Below, piece after piece: positions 14,939-21,682 of a DNA stretch of 42,438 bases. Made by a program: the position numbers and the translations under genes. The notes under the pieces were generated by a model, which worked only from the letters and a program-made list of their open reading frames with translations, was not told where the DNA came from and did no database searches. Numbering within the stretch: the stretch's first letter is position 1; every line of letters begins with the position of its first letter. Source of the stretch: CAZLKN01 sp964560135 (GTDB lineage: Bacteria; Actinomycetota; JAICYB01); the NCBI GenBank assembly GCA_964560135.1, contig CAZLKN010000027.1, positions 1 to 42,438 on the forward strand, in the 5' to 3' direction.

Positions 14939-15793
14939 ATGGAGGGACGCTGCGCGGTGGACGGATGCGACGAGCCGGGCTGGTGCCGCGGCTGGTGCGT
15001 CGCGCACTACTTCCGTTGGCGACGCACCGGCGATGTCCGGGCCCCCGATCCGGTGGGCGGTCGCGGGGCCGGGAGAGGCTGTGCTGCTGACGGCTGCACC
15101 CGCACCTGCTACGCCCGCGGGCTGTGCGAGATGCACTACCGGCGCGTACGTCGCCACGGCGATCCACATGCCCGGCTCAGGGCCCGGAAGCCCGGGATCT
15201 GCGCGGTGGATGGATGCCAGAAGCCCGCGGAGGCGCGGGGATGGTGCCACGGCCACTACCTGCGGTGGCGCCGCACGGGGGATGTGGAGGAGGAGGAGCC
15301 GTTGTCACGACGAAAGCAACCTGCATGGTGTTCGGTCGACGGATGCGCCCGGCCGACGAAGGCCCGCGGGCTGTGCAAGGGCCACTATCACCGCCTGCTC
15401 CGGCACGGCGACGTCCGAGCGGACGTACCTCTACGCACCGTCACCGGCAACGGCTCGATGAGCCACGGCTACCGATACATCCCCGTGCCTCGTGAGGTCC
15501 AGTACCTGACCAACGGTGATGCCTGGGTCGCCGAGCATCGCGTCGTCATGGCGCGGCACCTTGGCCGTGCGCTATATCCGGACGAGGTCGTCCATCACAT
15601 CAATGGCGACCGCACCGACAACCGCATCGAGAACTTGGAGTTGTGGTCCACCGCACATCCAAAAGGACAGCGGATCCGGGAGAAGGTGGAGCACGCGATC
15701 GAGATTCTGACCCGATACGCTCCCCATGCGTTGGACGAGCAACTCCGGGAAGCCACCTCTCATGGTGACCCCGATCAGGACTCGCAGTCCTGA
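14939..15793 (+). CDS. HNH endonuclease with four N-terminal Cys3His zinc-type modules
   Basis: The protein has 284 residues. Four repeats share the exact spacing C-x4-C-x9-C-x2-H: Cys5/10/20-His23, Cys48/53/63-His66, Cys88/93/103-His106 and Cys131/136/146-His149. Each is followed by Tyr and a basic Arg-Trp/Leu-Arg-Arg tail ending in Gly-Asp. They should each bind Zn2+ and probably touch DNA or RNA. The C-terminus is an HNH nuclease of the homing type: Trp-Val-Ala-Glu-His200-Arg-Val-Val-Met, then EVVHHINGDRTDNRIENLEL (His219/His220, Asn228). Such HNH proteins are common in phages and mobile introns, but no intron or phage gene is seen here. The gene has its own promoter, and its stop codon lies inside a perfect 14-bp hairpin. 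tRNA-Glu follows on the other strand 24 bp away. Confidence 0.85.
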   Translation: MEGRCAVDGCDEPGWCRGWCVAHYFRWRRTGDVRAPDPVGGRGAGRGCAADGCTRTCYARGLCEMHYRRVRRHGDPHARLRARKPGICAVDGCQKPAEARGWCHGHYLRWRRTGDVEEEEPLSRRKQPAWCSVDGCARPTKARGLCKGHYHRLLRHGDVRADVPLRTVTGNGSMSHGYRYIPVPREVQYLTNGDAWVAEHRVVMARHLGRALYPDEVVHHINGDRTDNRIENLELWSTAHPKGQRIREKVEHAIEILTRYAPHALDEQLREATSHGDPDQDSQS

Positions 15794-15799
15794 TCGGGG
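15769..15799. terminator. Perfect 14-bp hairpin spanning the HNH stop codon
   Basis: CCCCGATCAGGACT (15769-15782) pairs without mismatch to AGTCCTGATCGGGG (15786-15799) around a 3-nt loop. The stop codon TGA (15791-15793) is in the right arm. It sits between two convergent transcripts and could end both, but neither side has a T run. Confidence 0.6.
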
Positions 15800-15817
15800 A
15801 GCAAAACCGCAGGTCAG

Positions 15818-15890
15818 AGGCCCCGAGGGGATTTGAACCCCCGCCGCCGCCTTGAGAGGGCGGTGTCCTAGGCCGCTAGACGACGGGGCC
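15818..15890 (-). tRNA. tRNA-Glu (anticodon CTC)
   Basis: The 73-nt cloverleaf reads GGCCCCG at the 5' end and CGGGGCC at the 3' end, giving a 7-bp acceptor stem. The D arm is GTCTAGCGGCCTAGGAC. The anticodon arm is CCGCC-CTCTCAA-GGCGG with anticodon CTC at 15856-15854, and the T arm contains GGGGGTTCAAATCCCC. It decodes GAG. The CCA end is not encoded. A TATCCT at 15908-15903 is a plausible -10. Confidence 0.95.
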
Positions 15891-16027
15891 GTAAGAGAGT
15901 TCAGGATACCCTAGTTCGGAGTTGTGCGGATGGCCGTCCCTCCCTGGTCCGGTCTGTCGCGGACTGATTTCATCTCCGGGTCCGCACCTCACCCCCGAAT
16001 AGGTCGCGTGTGCGGCGTGCAGGGGAG

Positions 16028-16033
16028 TATCGT
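16028..16033 (+). promoter_or_regulatory. Candidate -10 (TATCGT) for the HU gene
   Basis: The hexamer is about 42 nt before the GTG start, leaving room for the GGAGGGG ribosome site. No clear -35 is seen. Confidence 0.35.
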
Positions 16034-16074
16034 ATGCCGGTTGCAAACGTACGCCCGACCATGAGGAGGGGCAG

Positions 16075-16407
16075 GTGAACAAAAGCGAACTCATCTCGCG
16101 CGTCTCGAACGAAGCCGGGATCAGCAAGCGCGAGGCGAACGAGGCCGTCGATGCGGTGCTCGGATCGATCACGTCTTCGGTGGCCAAGGGTGACAAGGTC
16201 ACGCTCCCCGGATTCGGAACATTCGAGCGGCGCAAGCGCGCCGCCCGGACGGCGCGGAACCCCCAGACCGGTGCCACGATCAAGGTGGCGGCCACGAACG
16301 CTCCCGCGTTCAAGCCCGGCCAGGCCTTCAAAGAGGCTGTGAGCGGCAAGAAGAAGGCCGCCGCGAAGGGTAAGCCGAAGGCGAAGGCCAAGGCGAAGAA
16401 GCGCTAG
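16075..16407 (+). CDS. hup: HU-family DNA-binding protein
   Basis: The protein has 110 residues. The HU/IHF fold fills 1-90: MNKSELISRVSNEAGISKRE, the dimer core KVTLPGFGTFERRKRAARTA and the conserved beta-arm segment Arg-Asn-Pro-Gln-Thr-Gly. A Lys/Ala-rich tail of about 20 residues follows, a shortened form of the basic tail found on actinobacterial HU. It bends and compacts DNA as a homodimer. The start is GTG, with a strong GGAGGGG 5 nt upstream. Seven bases and a stem-loop separate it from the convergent cofC gene. Confidence 0.95.
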   Translation: MNKSELISRVSNEAGISKREANEAVDAVLGSITSSVAKGDKVTLPGFGTFERRKRAARTARNPQTGATIKVAATNAPAFKPGQAFKEAVSGKKKAAAKGKPKAKAKAKKR

Positions 16408-16413
16408 ACCTCA

Positions 16414-17016
16414 TCAACGCCGTCCGTGTGCCGGGGCCCCGTGCCCCGGCACACGCGTCTCCGCCAGTGCCGGCGACGAGGCGCGCGCGGCGATCAGCCC
16501 GGGGAGGTCGTCCAGGTCGCGGTGGAGGCCTTCGATCCGCACCACCCTGGCGCTCAGCCCGGCGCTCCTCGCCCGCCGCGCGTGCAGCAGCGCCGATCCG
16601 GGACCGAAAGCCGGACGGATCGTCCGACGAAGGAGCATCGCGGCGGTCCCGCCGTCCCGCGCCCGTGCCACCACCACGTCCCCCGGCTCCTCGAGCATCC
16701 GGTCGATGCTCGCGACGGTGAGCCATGGGAGGTCGGCCGGCACGATCACCGCCGGGCCGGGGAGCCGCGCCAGCGCCGCGGCGAGCTCGGCGTTCAGTCC
16801 CCGGCCCCCGTCCGGCCACACCTCCACACCGGTGCCGGGCAGGGCAGCGGTCGATACCGCGACGACCTCCAGGCCTGCCACGGTCAGGATCCCGGCCACA
16901 TGGTCGAAGAGGGTCCGCGCGAGGCGTTCCCGCTCGCGGGGGCCGAGTTCGTGGGCCAGTCGGCGCTTGGCTCCGGGGGACACCTTGACGGGGACGACGG
17001 CCACGGGTGGTCGCAT
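16414..17016 (-). CDS. cofC: 2-phospho-L-lactate/phosphoenolpyruvate guanylyltransferase
   Basis: The protein has 200 residues. The nucleotidyltransferase fold shows Val-Ala-Val-Val-Pro-Val-Lys at the N-terminus with the following Gly-Ala-Lys-Arg-Arg-Leu (GTP-binding Lys/Arg), the metal site Val-Pro-Ala-Asp-Leu-Pro-Trp-Leu, Asp-Gly-Gly-Thr-Ala-Ala-Met and Phe-Gly-Pro-Gly-Ser. This pattern is that of CofC/FbiD, which activates a three-carbon phosphate with GTP in coenzyme F420 synthesis. In actinobacteria the substrate is usually phosphoenolpyruvate. No other F420 gene lies in the window. The gene appears leaderless: TATGGT ends 6 nt before ATG 17016. Confidence 0.88.
   Translation of the reverse strand: MRPPVAVVPVKVSPGAKRRLAHELGPRERERLARTLFDHVAGILTVAGLEVVAVSTAALPGTGVEVWPDGGRGLNAELAAALARLPGPAVIVPADLPWLTVASIDRMLEEPGDVVVARARDGGTAAMLLRRTIRPAFGPGSALLHARRARSAGLSARVVRIEGLHRDLDDLPGLIAARASSPALAETRVPGHGAPAHGRR
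16426..16454. terminator. Perfect 12-bp hairpin between hup and cofC
   Basis: GTGTGCCGGGGC and GCCCCGGCACAC pair perfectly around a 5-nt loop, 19 nt beyond the hup stop. The hairpin lies within the last codons of the convergent cofC gene, so it encodes the Pro-Gly-His-Gly-Ala-Pro tail of that protein as well. No T run follows on either side. Confidence 0.65.
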
Positions 17017-17021
17017 CCGCC

Positions 17022-17028
17022 TACCATA
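17022..17028. promoter_or_regulatory. Shared bidirectional -10 between cofC and plsC
   Basis: Seven bases, TACCATA, give TACCAT on the plus strand and TATGGT on the minus strand. Each lies exactly 6 nt from a start codon (GTG 17034 and ATG 17016), so both transcripts would start at the first codon. Confidence 0.55.
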
Positions 17029-17033
17029 GCCGC

Positions 17034-17672
17034 GTGGAACTCCTCTACGGATCGGTCGAGCGGGCGCTGGCACCGCTGCTGCGAAGGTGGTTCCGGTGGG
17101 ACATGGACGGGCTGGATCGGCTGCGCCCGGCCCCCGCGATCATCGCGGCCAACCACGTGTCCTATCTCGATCCGTTCATCATGGCCTACGCGCTTCACGC
17201 CGTCGGTGGACGCGCGCGGTTCCTGGCGAAGGCCGAGCTGTTCGGCAATCCCGTCCTCGGGACGCTGCTGCGCCGTCTGGGGCAGATCCCGGTCTCCCGC
17301 GGGAAGGGCGACGTGAGCTCCCTGCAGCGGGCCGAGGACGTCCTGTGGGCCGGCGGATCCGTGGTGATCTTCCCGGAGGCCACGATCGGACCGGGCCTCC
17401 CGCTGCTGCCCTGCAAGACGGGGGCGGCACGGCTGTCCGTGGTCACCGGCGTTCCGATCACGCCGGTGGCGCTGTGGGGTGGCCAGCGGGTGTTGCCGAA
17501 GGGCGGGAGCCGGAGACTCCGTCCGGGGACCCGGCTCCGGGTTCGGGTGGGCGCGCCGTTCGCACCGTCCTCCCGTCGCACCGACCCCGAGGTGGTGAAG
17601 GAGCTCACCGGCACCATCCGGGACACGCTCACCGAGCTCCTGGAGCCGCTGGCGGCACCAGAGACTCGGTAG
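17034..17672 (+). CDS. 1-acyl-sn-glycerol-3-phosphate acyltransferase family protein
   Basis: The protein has 212 residues. The PlsC/LPLAT motifs are present in order: Asn-His-Val-Ser-Tyr-Leu-Asp (N-H-x4-D catalytic motif), Phe-Leu-Ala-Lys-Ala-Glu-Leu-Phe, Phe-Pro-Glu-Ala-Thr (motif III, with Ala where Gly is usual) and Val-Pro-Ile-Thr-Pro-Val-Ala. It should add an acyl chain to lysophosphatidic acid or a similar lipid at the inner membrane face. GTG 17034 is used, with no Shine-Dalgarno but the shared -10 6 nt upstream. Co-expression with cofC follows from the common promoter and need not mean a common pathway. Confidence 0.88.
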   Translation: MELLYGSVERALAPLLRRWFRWDMDGLDRLRPAPAIIAANHVSYLDPFIMAYALHAVGGRARFLAKAELFGNPVLGTLLRRLGQIPVSRGKGDVSSLQRAEDVLWAGGSVVIFPEATIGPGLPLLPCKTGAARLSVVTGVPITPVALWGGQRVLPKGGSRRLRPGTRLRVRVGAPFAPSSRRTDPEVVKELTGTIRDTLTELLEPLAAPETR

Positions 17673-17752
17673 AACGGACCCACCCACGCAGCCGTTCCCG
17701 ACCACCCATGGGGGCTATTGGCGTACAACGCCGGCGCTGCCATCCTCGGCAG

Positions 17753-18346
17753 ATGGCTGCCATGCAGGATCTTGCCGGGGTGGGTCAGCAGGGCGACACA
17801 GGGTCGGAGCGCGAGCTGCTCGCGGTGCTCGCCCACGAGCTGCGCAACCCCCTCGCATCGCTGCAGGGTTGTGCGCACACGCTGATGCTACGGGGTGCGG
17901 ATCTGCCCGCGGGCATCCGGCACGGCCTCACCGAGGTGATCGCGAAACAGTCGGTGCGGATGGACTGGCTGATCCGCGCACTGGCCGTGTACGGCGGTGT
18001 CGGCTCCTCGCAACGCGAACGCCTCGCCGTGGCCGAGGTGGTTCTGGACGCCGCAGAGTGCACCGAGACCGTGCTGGACACCACCGAGGCCGGATACATC
18101 GACGGAGACCCGAGCCGGACCCGGCTCGCCCTCGAGGCGATCCTGCTTGCTTCGGGCCCCCGGACGAGCGGCCGCATGACGTCGCCCGCGGAGCTGGAGC
18201 TCGTGACCCCGGAACGCGACCTGGACCAGGCGGGCCGCCGATGGAAGCTCGATCTCGCCGGACGCCTGCTGGCCGAGCAGGGTGGTGGGCTCGACGTGAT
18301 CGGCGTTCCGGCGGGAACCCTCCTCCGGGTCACCCTCGGCACCTGA
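17753..18346 (+). CDS. Degenerate histidine kinase (HisKA with decayed ATP-binding domain)
   Basis: The protein has 197 residues. A HisKA dimerisation helix is intact, with LLAVLAHELRNPLASLQG and phospho-acceptor His28. The HATPase part is a relic. The Gly-Asp-Pro-Ser-Arg segment that normally opens the N box is followed by Leu-Ala-Leu-Glu-Ala-Ile-Leu-Leu-Ala-Ser with no Asn, the DxGxG box is absent, and the G2 region reads LDLAGRLLAEQGGGLDVIG with the key glycines lost. It therefore probably cannot bind ATP. It has no sensor or membrane segment. Either it is a phosphotransfer/dimerisation partner or it is decaying. ATG 17753 or 17762 both fit, and no ribosome site is clear. The next gene encodes a receiver-like HD-GYP protein. 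Confidence 0.7.
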   Translation: MAAMQDLAGVGQQGDTGSERELLAVLAHELRNPLASLQGCAHTLMLRGADLPAGIRHGLTEVIAKQSVRMDWLIRALAVYGGVGSSQRERLAVAEVVLDAAECTETVLDTTEAGYIDGDPSRTRLALEAILLASGPRTSGRMTSPAELELVTPERDLDQAGRRWKLDLAGRLLAEQGGGLDVIGVPAGTLLRVTLGT

Positions 18347-18374
18347 GCGCCCGCCCCTCGCCGGCGCGCGTGAT

Positions 18375-18569
18375 GTGACTGCCGAGCGCTCGCGCGAGAT
18401 TCTTGGGATGCTGACGGAGCTCAACGCGCCGGAGATCGCCGAGGAGACGGACGAGCAACGATGGGACCGTGGACGCCGACCTGGCGCACAGATGGTGCCC
18501 GCCCCAGAGCGACAACGTCCCTGGGACGGTCCCTTGACCCGTGCGGTGCCCTTTAGATGCGGGTGGTGA
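18375..18569 (+). CDS. Possible small protein, 64 residues
   Basis: The frame opens with GTG at 18375 and runs into the next gene by 13 bp. The first 30 residues form an acidic amphipathic helix (EILGMLTELNAPEIAEETDE), and the rest is Arg/Pro-rich. There is no good ribosome site. It may be a real coupling ORF, since the next ATG lacks a Shine-Dalgarno, or a chance frame. Confidence 0.25.
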   Translation: MTAERSREILGMLTELNAPEIAEETDEQRWDRGRRPGAQMVPAPERQRPWDGPLTRAVPFRCGW

Positions 18570-19630
18570 TCGCGTCCGCGGACGCTCCGGCCGTCGAGTG
18601 GCTCACGGGACTGCTGTCCGCCGCGGGACTTTCGGTAGTGGTGCTCGACGAACCCGGCCCGTCGGCTCCCGAGCTCGCGGGATGTGAGCTGCTCATCGCC
18701 GACCACGAGGCCGCCGCAGCGGTCGGGGGTTCGGGACCGGAACGACGGTTGCTCCTGATCCCCCGCGGCCAGGCGGTCGACCTCACGGCCGCGATGCGGG
18801 GCGGGTTCATGGATCTGCTGGTCGTGCCCTCACCAGAGGACGAGATCCTCGGACGGGTGGGCCGTGCCCTCGACCATTTCCTCAAACCGGTAGCCCCGAC
18901 CGAAGGCGGACATCCGCAGGTCCAGGAGCTCAAGGACATCGTCGAGCGGATCACCACCGCGCTCAAGACCTCCCGGAGCCACTTGCGCCGCACCGTCCAC
19001 GAGCTCGCCGAGGGCATGCTGTCGGTGTTCCTGCTGCTGATCGACTCGCACGAGTCGACCGACCGGGGGACCCCCGGCCACTCGCGGAAGGCCGGGGTGC
19101 TGGCCAGGGAGGTGGCGCGGCGTCTGGGCCGGTCGGACGAGGAGGCGGCCTGGATCGAACTCGCCGGACGCCTGCACGACATCGGGCTCGTCGCGCTCGG
19201 CATCCAGCTTTCGGGGGAGGCGCCCTTGTCCCTCAAGGAACGCCGCGTCGTCGAGCAGCACCCCCGCCTGTCCGCTGAGATCCTCGGCCCCCTGCGCACC
19301 TGGGGGCTGCCGGTCGACGCGATCCGGGACCACCACGAGCGCATCGACGGCTCCGGCTACCCGAAGGGACGGTCGGAGCTGTCGCTGGAGGCGCAGGTGA
19401 TCGGCGCCGCGGACGTGTACGAGGCACTCACCTCACCGAGGCCGTGGCGCCCCGCGGAGGAACGTATGGAGGCTCTGTCGGCGATGCGCGCGGGTGGCGG
19501 CTTCGCCGCTGACGTCCTGGACGCGCTCGAAGCGGCCACGGCGGAGGGGATCGACGTTCCCGGGCCACTGCCCGCACCGCTGTCCGCGGTCGAGGCATCC
19601 GAGGACGGGACGGAGGAGGGAGAGGGCTGA
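18557..19630 (+). CDS. Receiver-like plus HD-GYP domain protein (cyclic-di-GMP phosphodiesterase candidate)
   Basis: The protein has 357 residues. Residues 1-110 are shaped like a response-regulator receiver (Met-Arg-Val-Val-Ile-Ala-Ser-Ala-Asp start), but the phospho-acceptor region is changed to Leu-Leu-Ile-Ala-Asp-His-Glu. After a coiled linker, an HD-GYP domain has its full ligand set: His175, His207-Asp208, His235, His259-His260, then Asp-Gly-Ser-Gly-Tyr-Pro at 264-269 and DVYEALTSPRPWRPA. It should hydrolyse cyclic-di-GMP. Its position after a kinase lacking an ATP site suggests the pair signals in an unusual way. Its stop overlaps the ddl start by one base (TGATG). A link to the polysaccharide locus is only a guess. 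Confidence 0.88.
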   Translation: MRVVIASADAPAVEWLTGLLSAAGLSVVVLDEPGPSAPELAGCELLIADHEAAAAVGGSGPERRLLLIPRGQAVDLTAAMRGGFMDLLVVPSPEDEILGRVGRALDHFLKPVAPTEGGHPQVQELKDIVERITTALKTSRSHLRRTVHELAEGMLSVFLLLIDSHESTDRGTPGHSRKAGVLAREVARRLGRSDEEAAWIELAGRLHDIGLVALGIQLSGEAPLSLKERRVVEQHPRLSAEILGPLRTWGLPVDAIRDHHERIDGSGYPKGRSELSLEAQVIGAADVYEALTSPRPWRPAEERMEALSAMRAGGGFAADVLDALEAATAEGIDVPGPLPAPLSAVEASEDGTEEGEG

Positions 19631-20703
19631 TGAGCCGCCTACGGGTGCTCGTGCTGTTCGGTGGACGCTCCGGCGAGCACGAGGTCTCGGTGGTGTCCGC
19701 ACGAGCGGTGGTCGAGGCCGTCGAACGGTCTGGACACGAGCTCGTCGCCGTGGGGATCACCCGCGAGGGCAGCTGGGTTCGCTGGGATCCGCGAGCGGGG
19801 GACCACGTCTCCGAGGACGCTCCGGGGTTCACGCTCATCGCCGACCCGAAGGCGGCCAAGGACGTCGATGTCGCCTTCCCGGTCCTCCACGGACCCCACG
19901 GCGAGGACGGCACCGTCCAGGGATTCTTCGAGCTCGCCGGCCTGGCGTACGTGGGAGCCGGTGTCGAGGGATCGGCCATCGGCACCAACAAAGCGGTGCA
20001 CAAGCGGTTGTTCGCGGCAGCCGGGCTCCCCGTCGTCGAGTTTGTCGAACTCACCCGGGAGGACTGGACCGGGCGGCGGCAGGAGGTTGTCGCGGAGATC
20101 GAACGTCTCGGCTATCCGAGCTTCGCCAAGCCGGCTCGTCTCGGTTCGAGCGTGGGGATCTCGAAGATCGCCGATGCCGACGAGATCTCCGGTGCCGTGG
20201 AACGCGCGCTGCGCCACGACGAGCTCGTGCTGATCGAAGAGGGGGCCGGGCCGAGGGAGATCGAGATCGCCGCGCTGGAGGGCCCGGAGGGCCTCGAGCT
20301 GTCGGTGACGGGTGAGATCGTCCCCGACCGCGAGTTCTACGACTACGCATCGAAATACCGCAGCGACGACACCGAGCTCAAGGTCCCGGCCCCGATCCCG
20401 CCCCATGTCGAGGAGCAGCTCCGGGGCTATGCCCGGGCGGCGTTCCGGGCCGCCTGCTGTGAGGGGTTCGCGCGGATCGACTTCCTTTACGATGCCGATG
20501 CGGACCGGCTCGTGGTGAACGAGATCAACACGATCCCCGGCCTGACCCCGGCGAGCATGTTCCCGCGTCTGTGGGAGGCTTCGGGGCTCCGCTTCCACGA
20601 GGTGGTCGACCGGCTGCTCCACCACGCGCTGGACCGGCACGCACGCCGGAGCGCCCTCGAAGCGGCCAGGCTGGCCGCGCACGAACACGAGGTCGGCGGG
20701 TAG
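19630..20703 (+). CDS. ddl: D-alanine--D-alanine ligase
   Basis: The protein has 357 residues, a normal length for Ddl. The ATP-grasp fold shows Val-Leu-Phe-Gly-Gly-Arg-Ser-Gly-Glu-His-Glu-Val-Ser at the N-terminus, Val-Leu-His-Gly-Pro-His-Gly-Glu-Asp-Gly, Lys-Pro-Ala-Arg-Leu-Gly-Ser-Ser-Val-Gly, Glu-Phe-Tyr-Asp-Tyr-Ala-Ser-Lys-Tyr (omega loop; Tyr predicts D-Ala rather than D-Lac) and VVNEINTIPGLTPASMFPRL. It makes the D-Ala-D-Ala dipeptide for peptidoglycan. Overlap with the HD-GYP gene by TGATG means translational coupling. Confidence 0.96.
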   Translation: MSRLRVLVLFGGRSGEHEVSVVSARAVVEAVERSGHELVAVGITREGSWVRWDPRAGDHVSEDAPGFTLIADPKAAKDVDVAFPVLHGPHGEDGTVQGFFELAGLAYVGAGVEGSAIGTNKAVHKRLFAAAGLPVVEFVELTREDWTGRRQEVVAEIERLGYPSFAKPARLGSSVGISKIADADEISGAVERALRHDELVLIEEGAGPREIEIAALEGPEGLELSVTGEIVPDREFYDYASKYRSDDTELKVPAPIPPHVEEQLRGYARAAFRAACCEGFARIDFLYDADADRLVVNEINTIPGLTPASMFPRLWEASGLRFHEVVDRLLHHALDRHARRSALEAARLAAHEHEVGG

Positions 20704-20721
20704 CCGTCTGGACGAGGGGCC

Positions 20722-20958
20722 CTACAGATGGACGATGGGACAGGTCAGCGTTCGGGTGATGCCCTCGACCCCCTGGATCGCCGAGACGACCAGCTTGCCG
20801 AGTTCGTCCACTGTGTCCGCTTCCGCCCGCACGATCACGTCGTAGGGTCCGGTCACGTCCTCCGCCGACTTCACTCCGGTGATCTTCGAGGCCGCGTCAG
20901 CGACGGCGGCGGCCTTCCCGACTTCGGTCTGGATCAGGATGTAGGCCTCGACAGCCAA
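20722..20958 (-). CDS. Stand-alone Lrp/AsnC ligand-binding (RAM) domain protein
   Basis: The protein has 78 residues, a complete RAM domain without the DNA-binding helix-turn-helix of Lrp. It shows AVEAYILIQTEVGKAAAVAD, then Val-Thr-Gly-Pro-Tyr-Asp-Val-Ile-Val-Arg-Ala-Glu and Val-Glu-Gly-Ile-Thr-Arg-Thr-Leu-Thr-Cys. Such small proteins are widespread and bind amino acids, and some form oligomers that modulate partners. The start is TTG at 20958, fixed by AAGGAG 7 nt upstream, because no ATG exists in the right place. It converges on ddl with 18 bp between. Confidence 0.88.
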   Translation of the reverse strand: MAVEAYILIQTEVGKAAAVADAASKITGVKSAEDVTGPYDVIVRAEADTVDELGKLVVSAIQGVEGITRTLTCPIVHL

Positions 20959-21045
20959 CGGGTGCTCCTTTCCTGCTCGGCGATCCTGCCGAGAGGCTAG
21001 CCCCGCGACGCATACGGCCGCAAGGTGCCGGGTAATCTCAAGATC

Positions 21046-21681
21046 GTGGAGGCACTCCCGTACCGCGACCGGGCGGAGGCGGGCCGACGCCTCGTCCCCC
21101 TCCTCGAAGCCCTCGGCCTCGAGCGGCCCCTCGTGCTCGCCGTCCCACGTGGTGGCGCGTTGATCGCCGAGCCCGTCGCGCGAGGCCTCGACGGCGATCT
21201 GGACGTGGTCGTCGTCCGGAAGGTCGGGGCCCCCGGCAATCCCGAGTTGGGACTCGGGGCGGTGGGGGCCGACGGAGATGCGGTGCTCGACCGGCGTCTG
21301 GTCGAATCCCTCGACGTCTCCGACGAGTTCCTGGAACGGCAGATCGCCGCCGAGCGAGAGGAGGCCGTGCGACGGATCGAGGCCTACCGGGGCGCGCGTG
21401 CACTCCCGGAGGTCGGAGAGCGGGACGTGGTCGTCGTCGACGACGGCATCGCAACCGGAGGAACCGTCCGCGCCGCGGCCGGCCTGCTGCGGGCACGGGG
21501 GCCACGGCGTCTCGCGCTCGCCGTCCCGGTGGCCCCCGGAGATGCGCTCGAGCGGCTGCGGGGGCTCTACGACGACGTGGTGTGTACGAGCACCCCCGAC
21601 CCGTACCTGGCCGTAGGCCAGTGGTACGAGGATTTCCACCAGGTCACCGACGACGAGGTACGCGCCGTCCTCGCCACGTGA
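21046..21681 (+). CDS. Predicted phosphoribosyltransferase (COG1926-type)
   Basis: The protein has 211 residues. The PRPP-binding loop VVVVDDGIATGGTVRAA is unmistakable, and the N-terminal Pro-Leu-Val-Leu-Ala-Val-Pro-Arg-Gly-Gly-Ala and Val-Val-Arg-Lys-Val-Gly-Ala-Pro-Gly-Asn-Pro-Glu are typical of the COG1926 group, whose physiological substrate is not known. GTG 21046 is chosen because TAATCT (21033-21038) lies 7 nt upstream. GTG 21025 would add seven residues without a ribosome site. One base separates its stop from that of the convergent gene. Confidence 0.85.
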   Translation: MEALPYRDRAEAGRRLVPLLEALGLERPLVLAVPRGGALIAEPVARGLDGDLDVVVVRKVGAPGNPELGLGAVGADGDAVLDRRLVESLDVSDEFLERQIAAEREEAVRRIEAYRGARALPEVGERDVVVVDDGIATGGTVRAAAGLLRARGPRRLALAVPVAPGDALERLRGLYDDVVCTSTPDPYLAVGQWYEDFHQVTDDEVRAVLAT

Positions 21682-21682
21682 A

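Noticed and set aside
15818..15890. attB-type integration scar at tRNA-Glu
   Set aside because: No duplicated tRNA 3' end, integrase or phage gene is visible in the window; only adjacency to the HNH gene remains.
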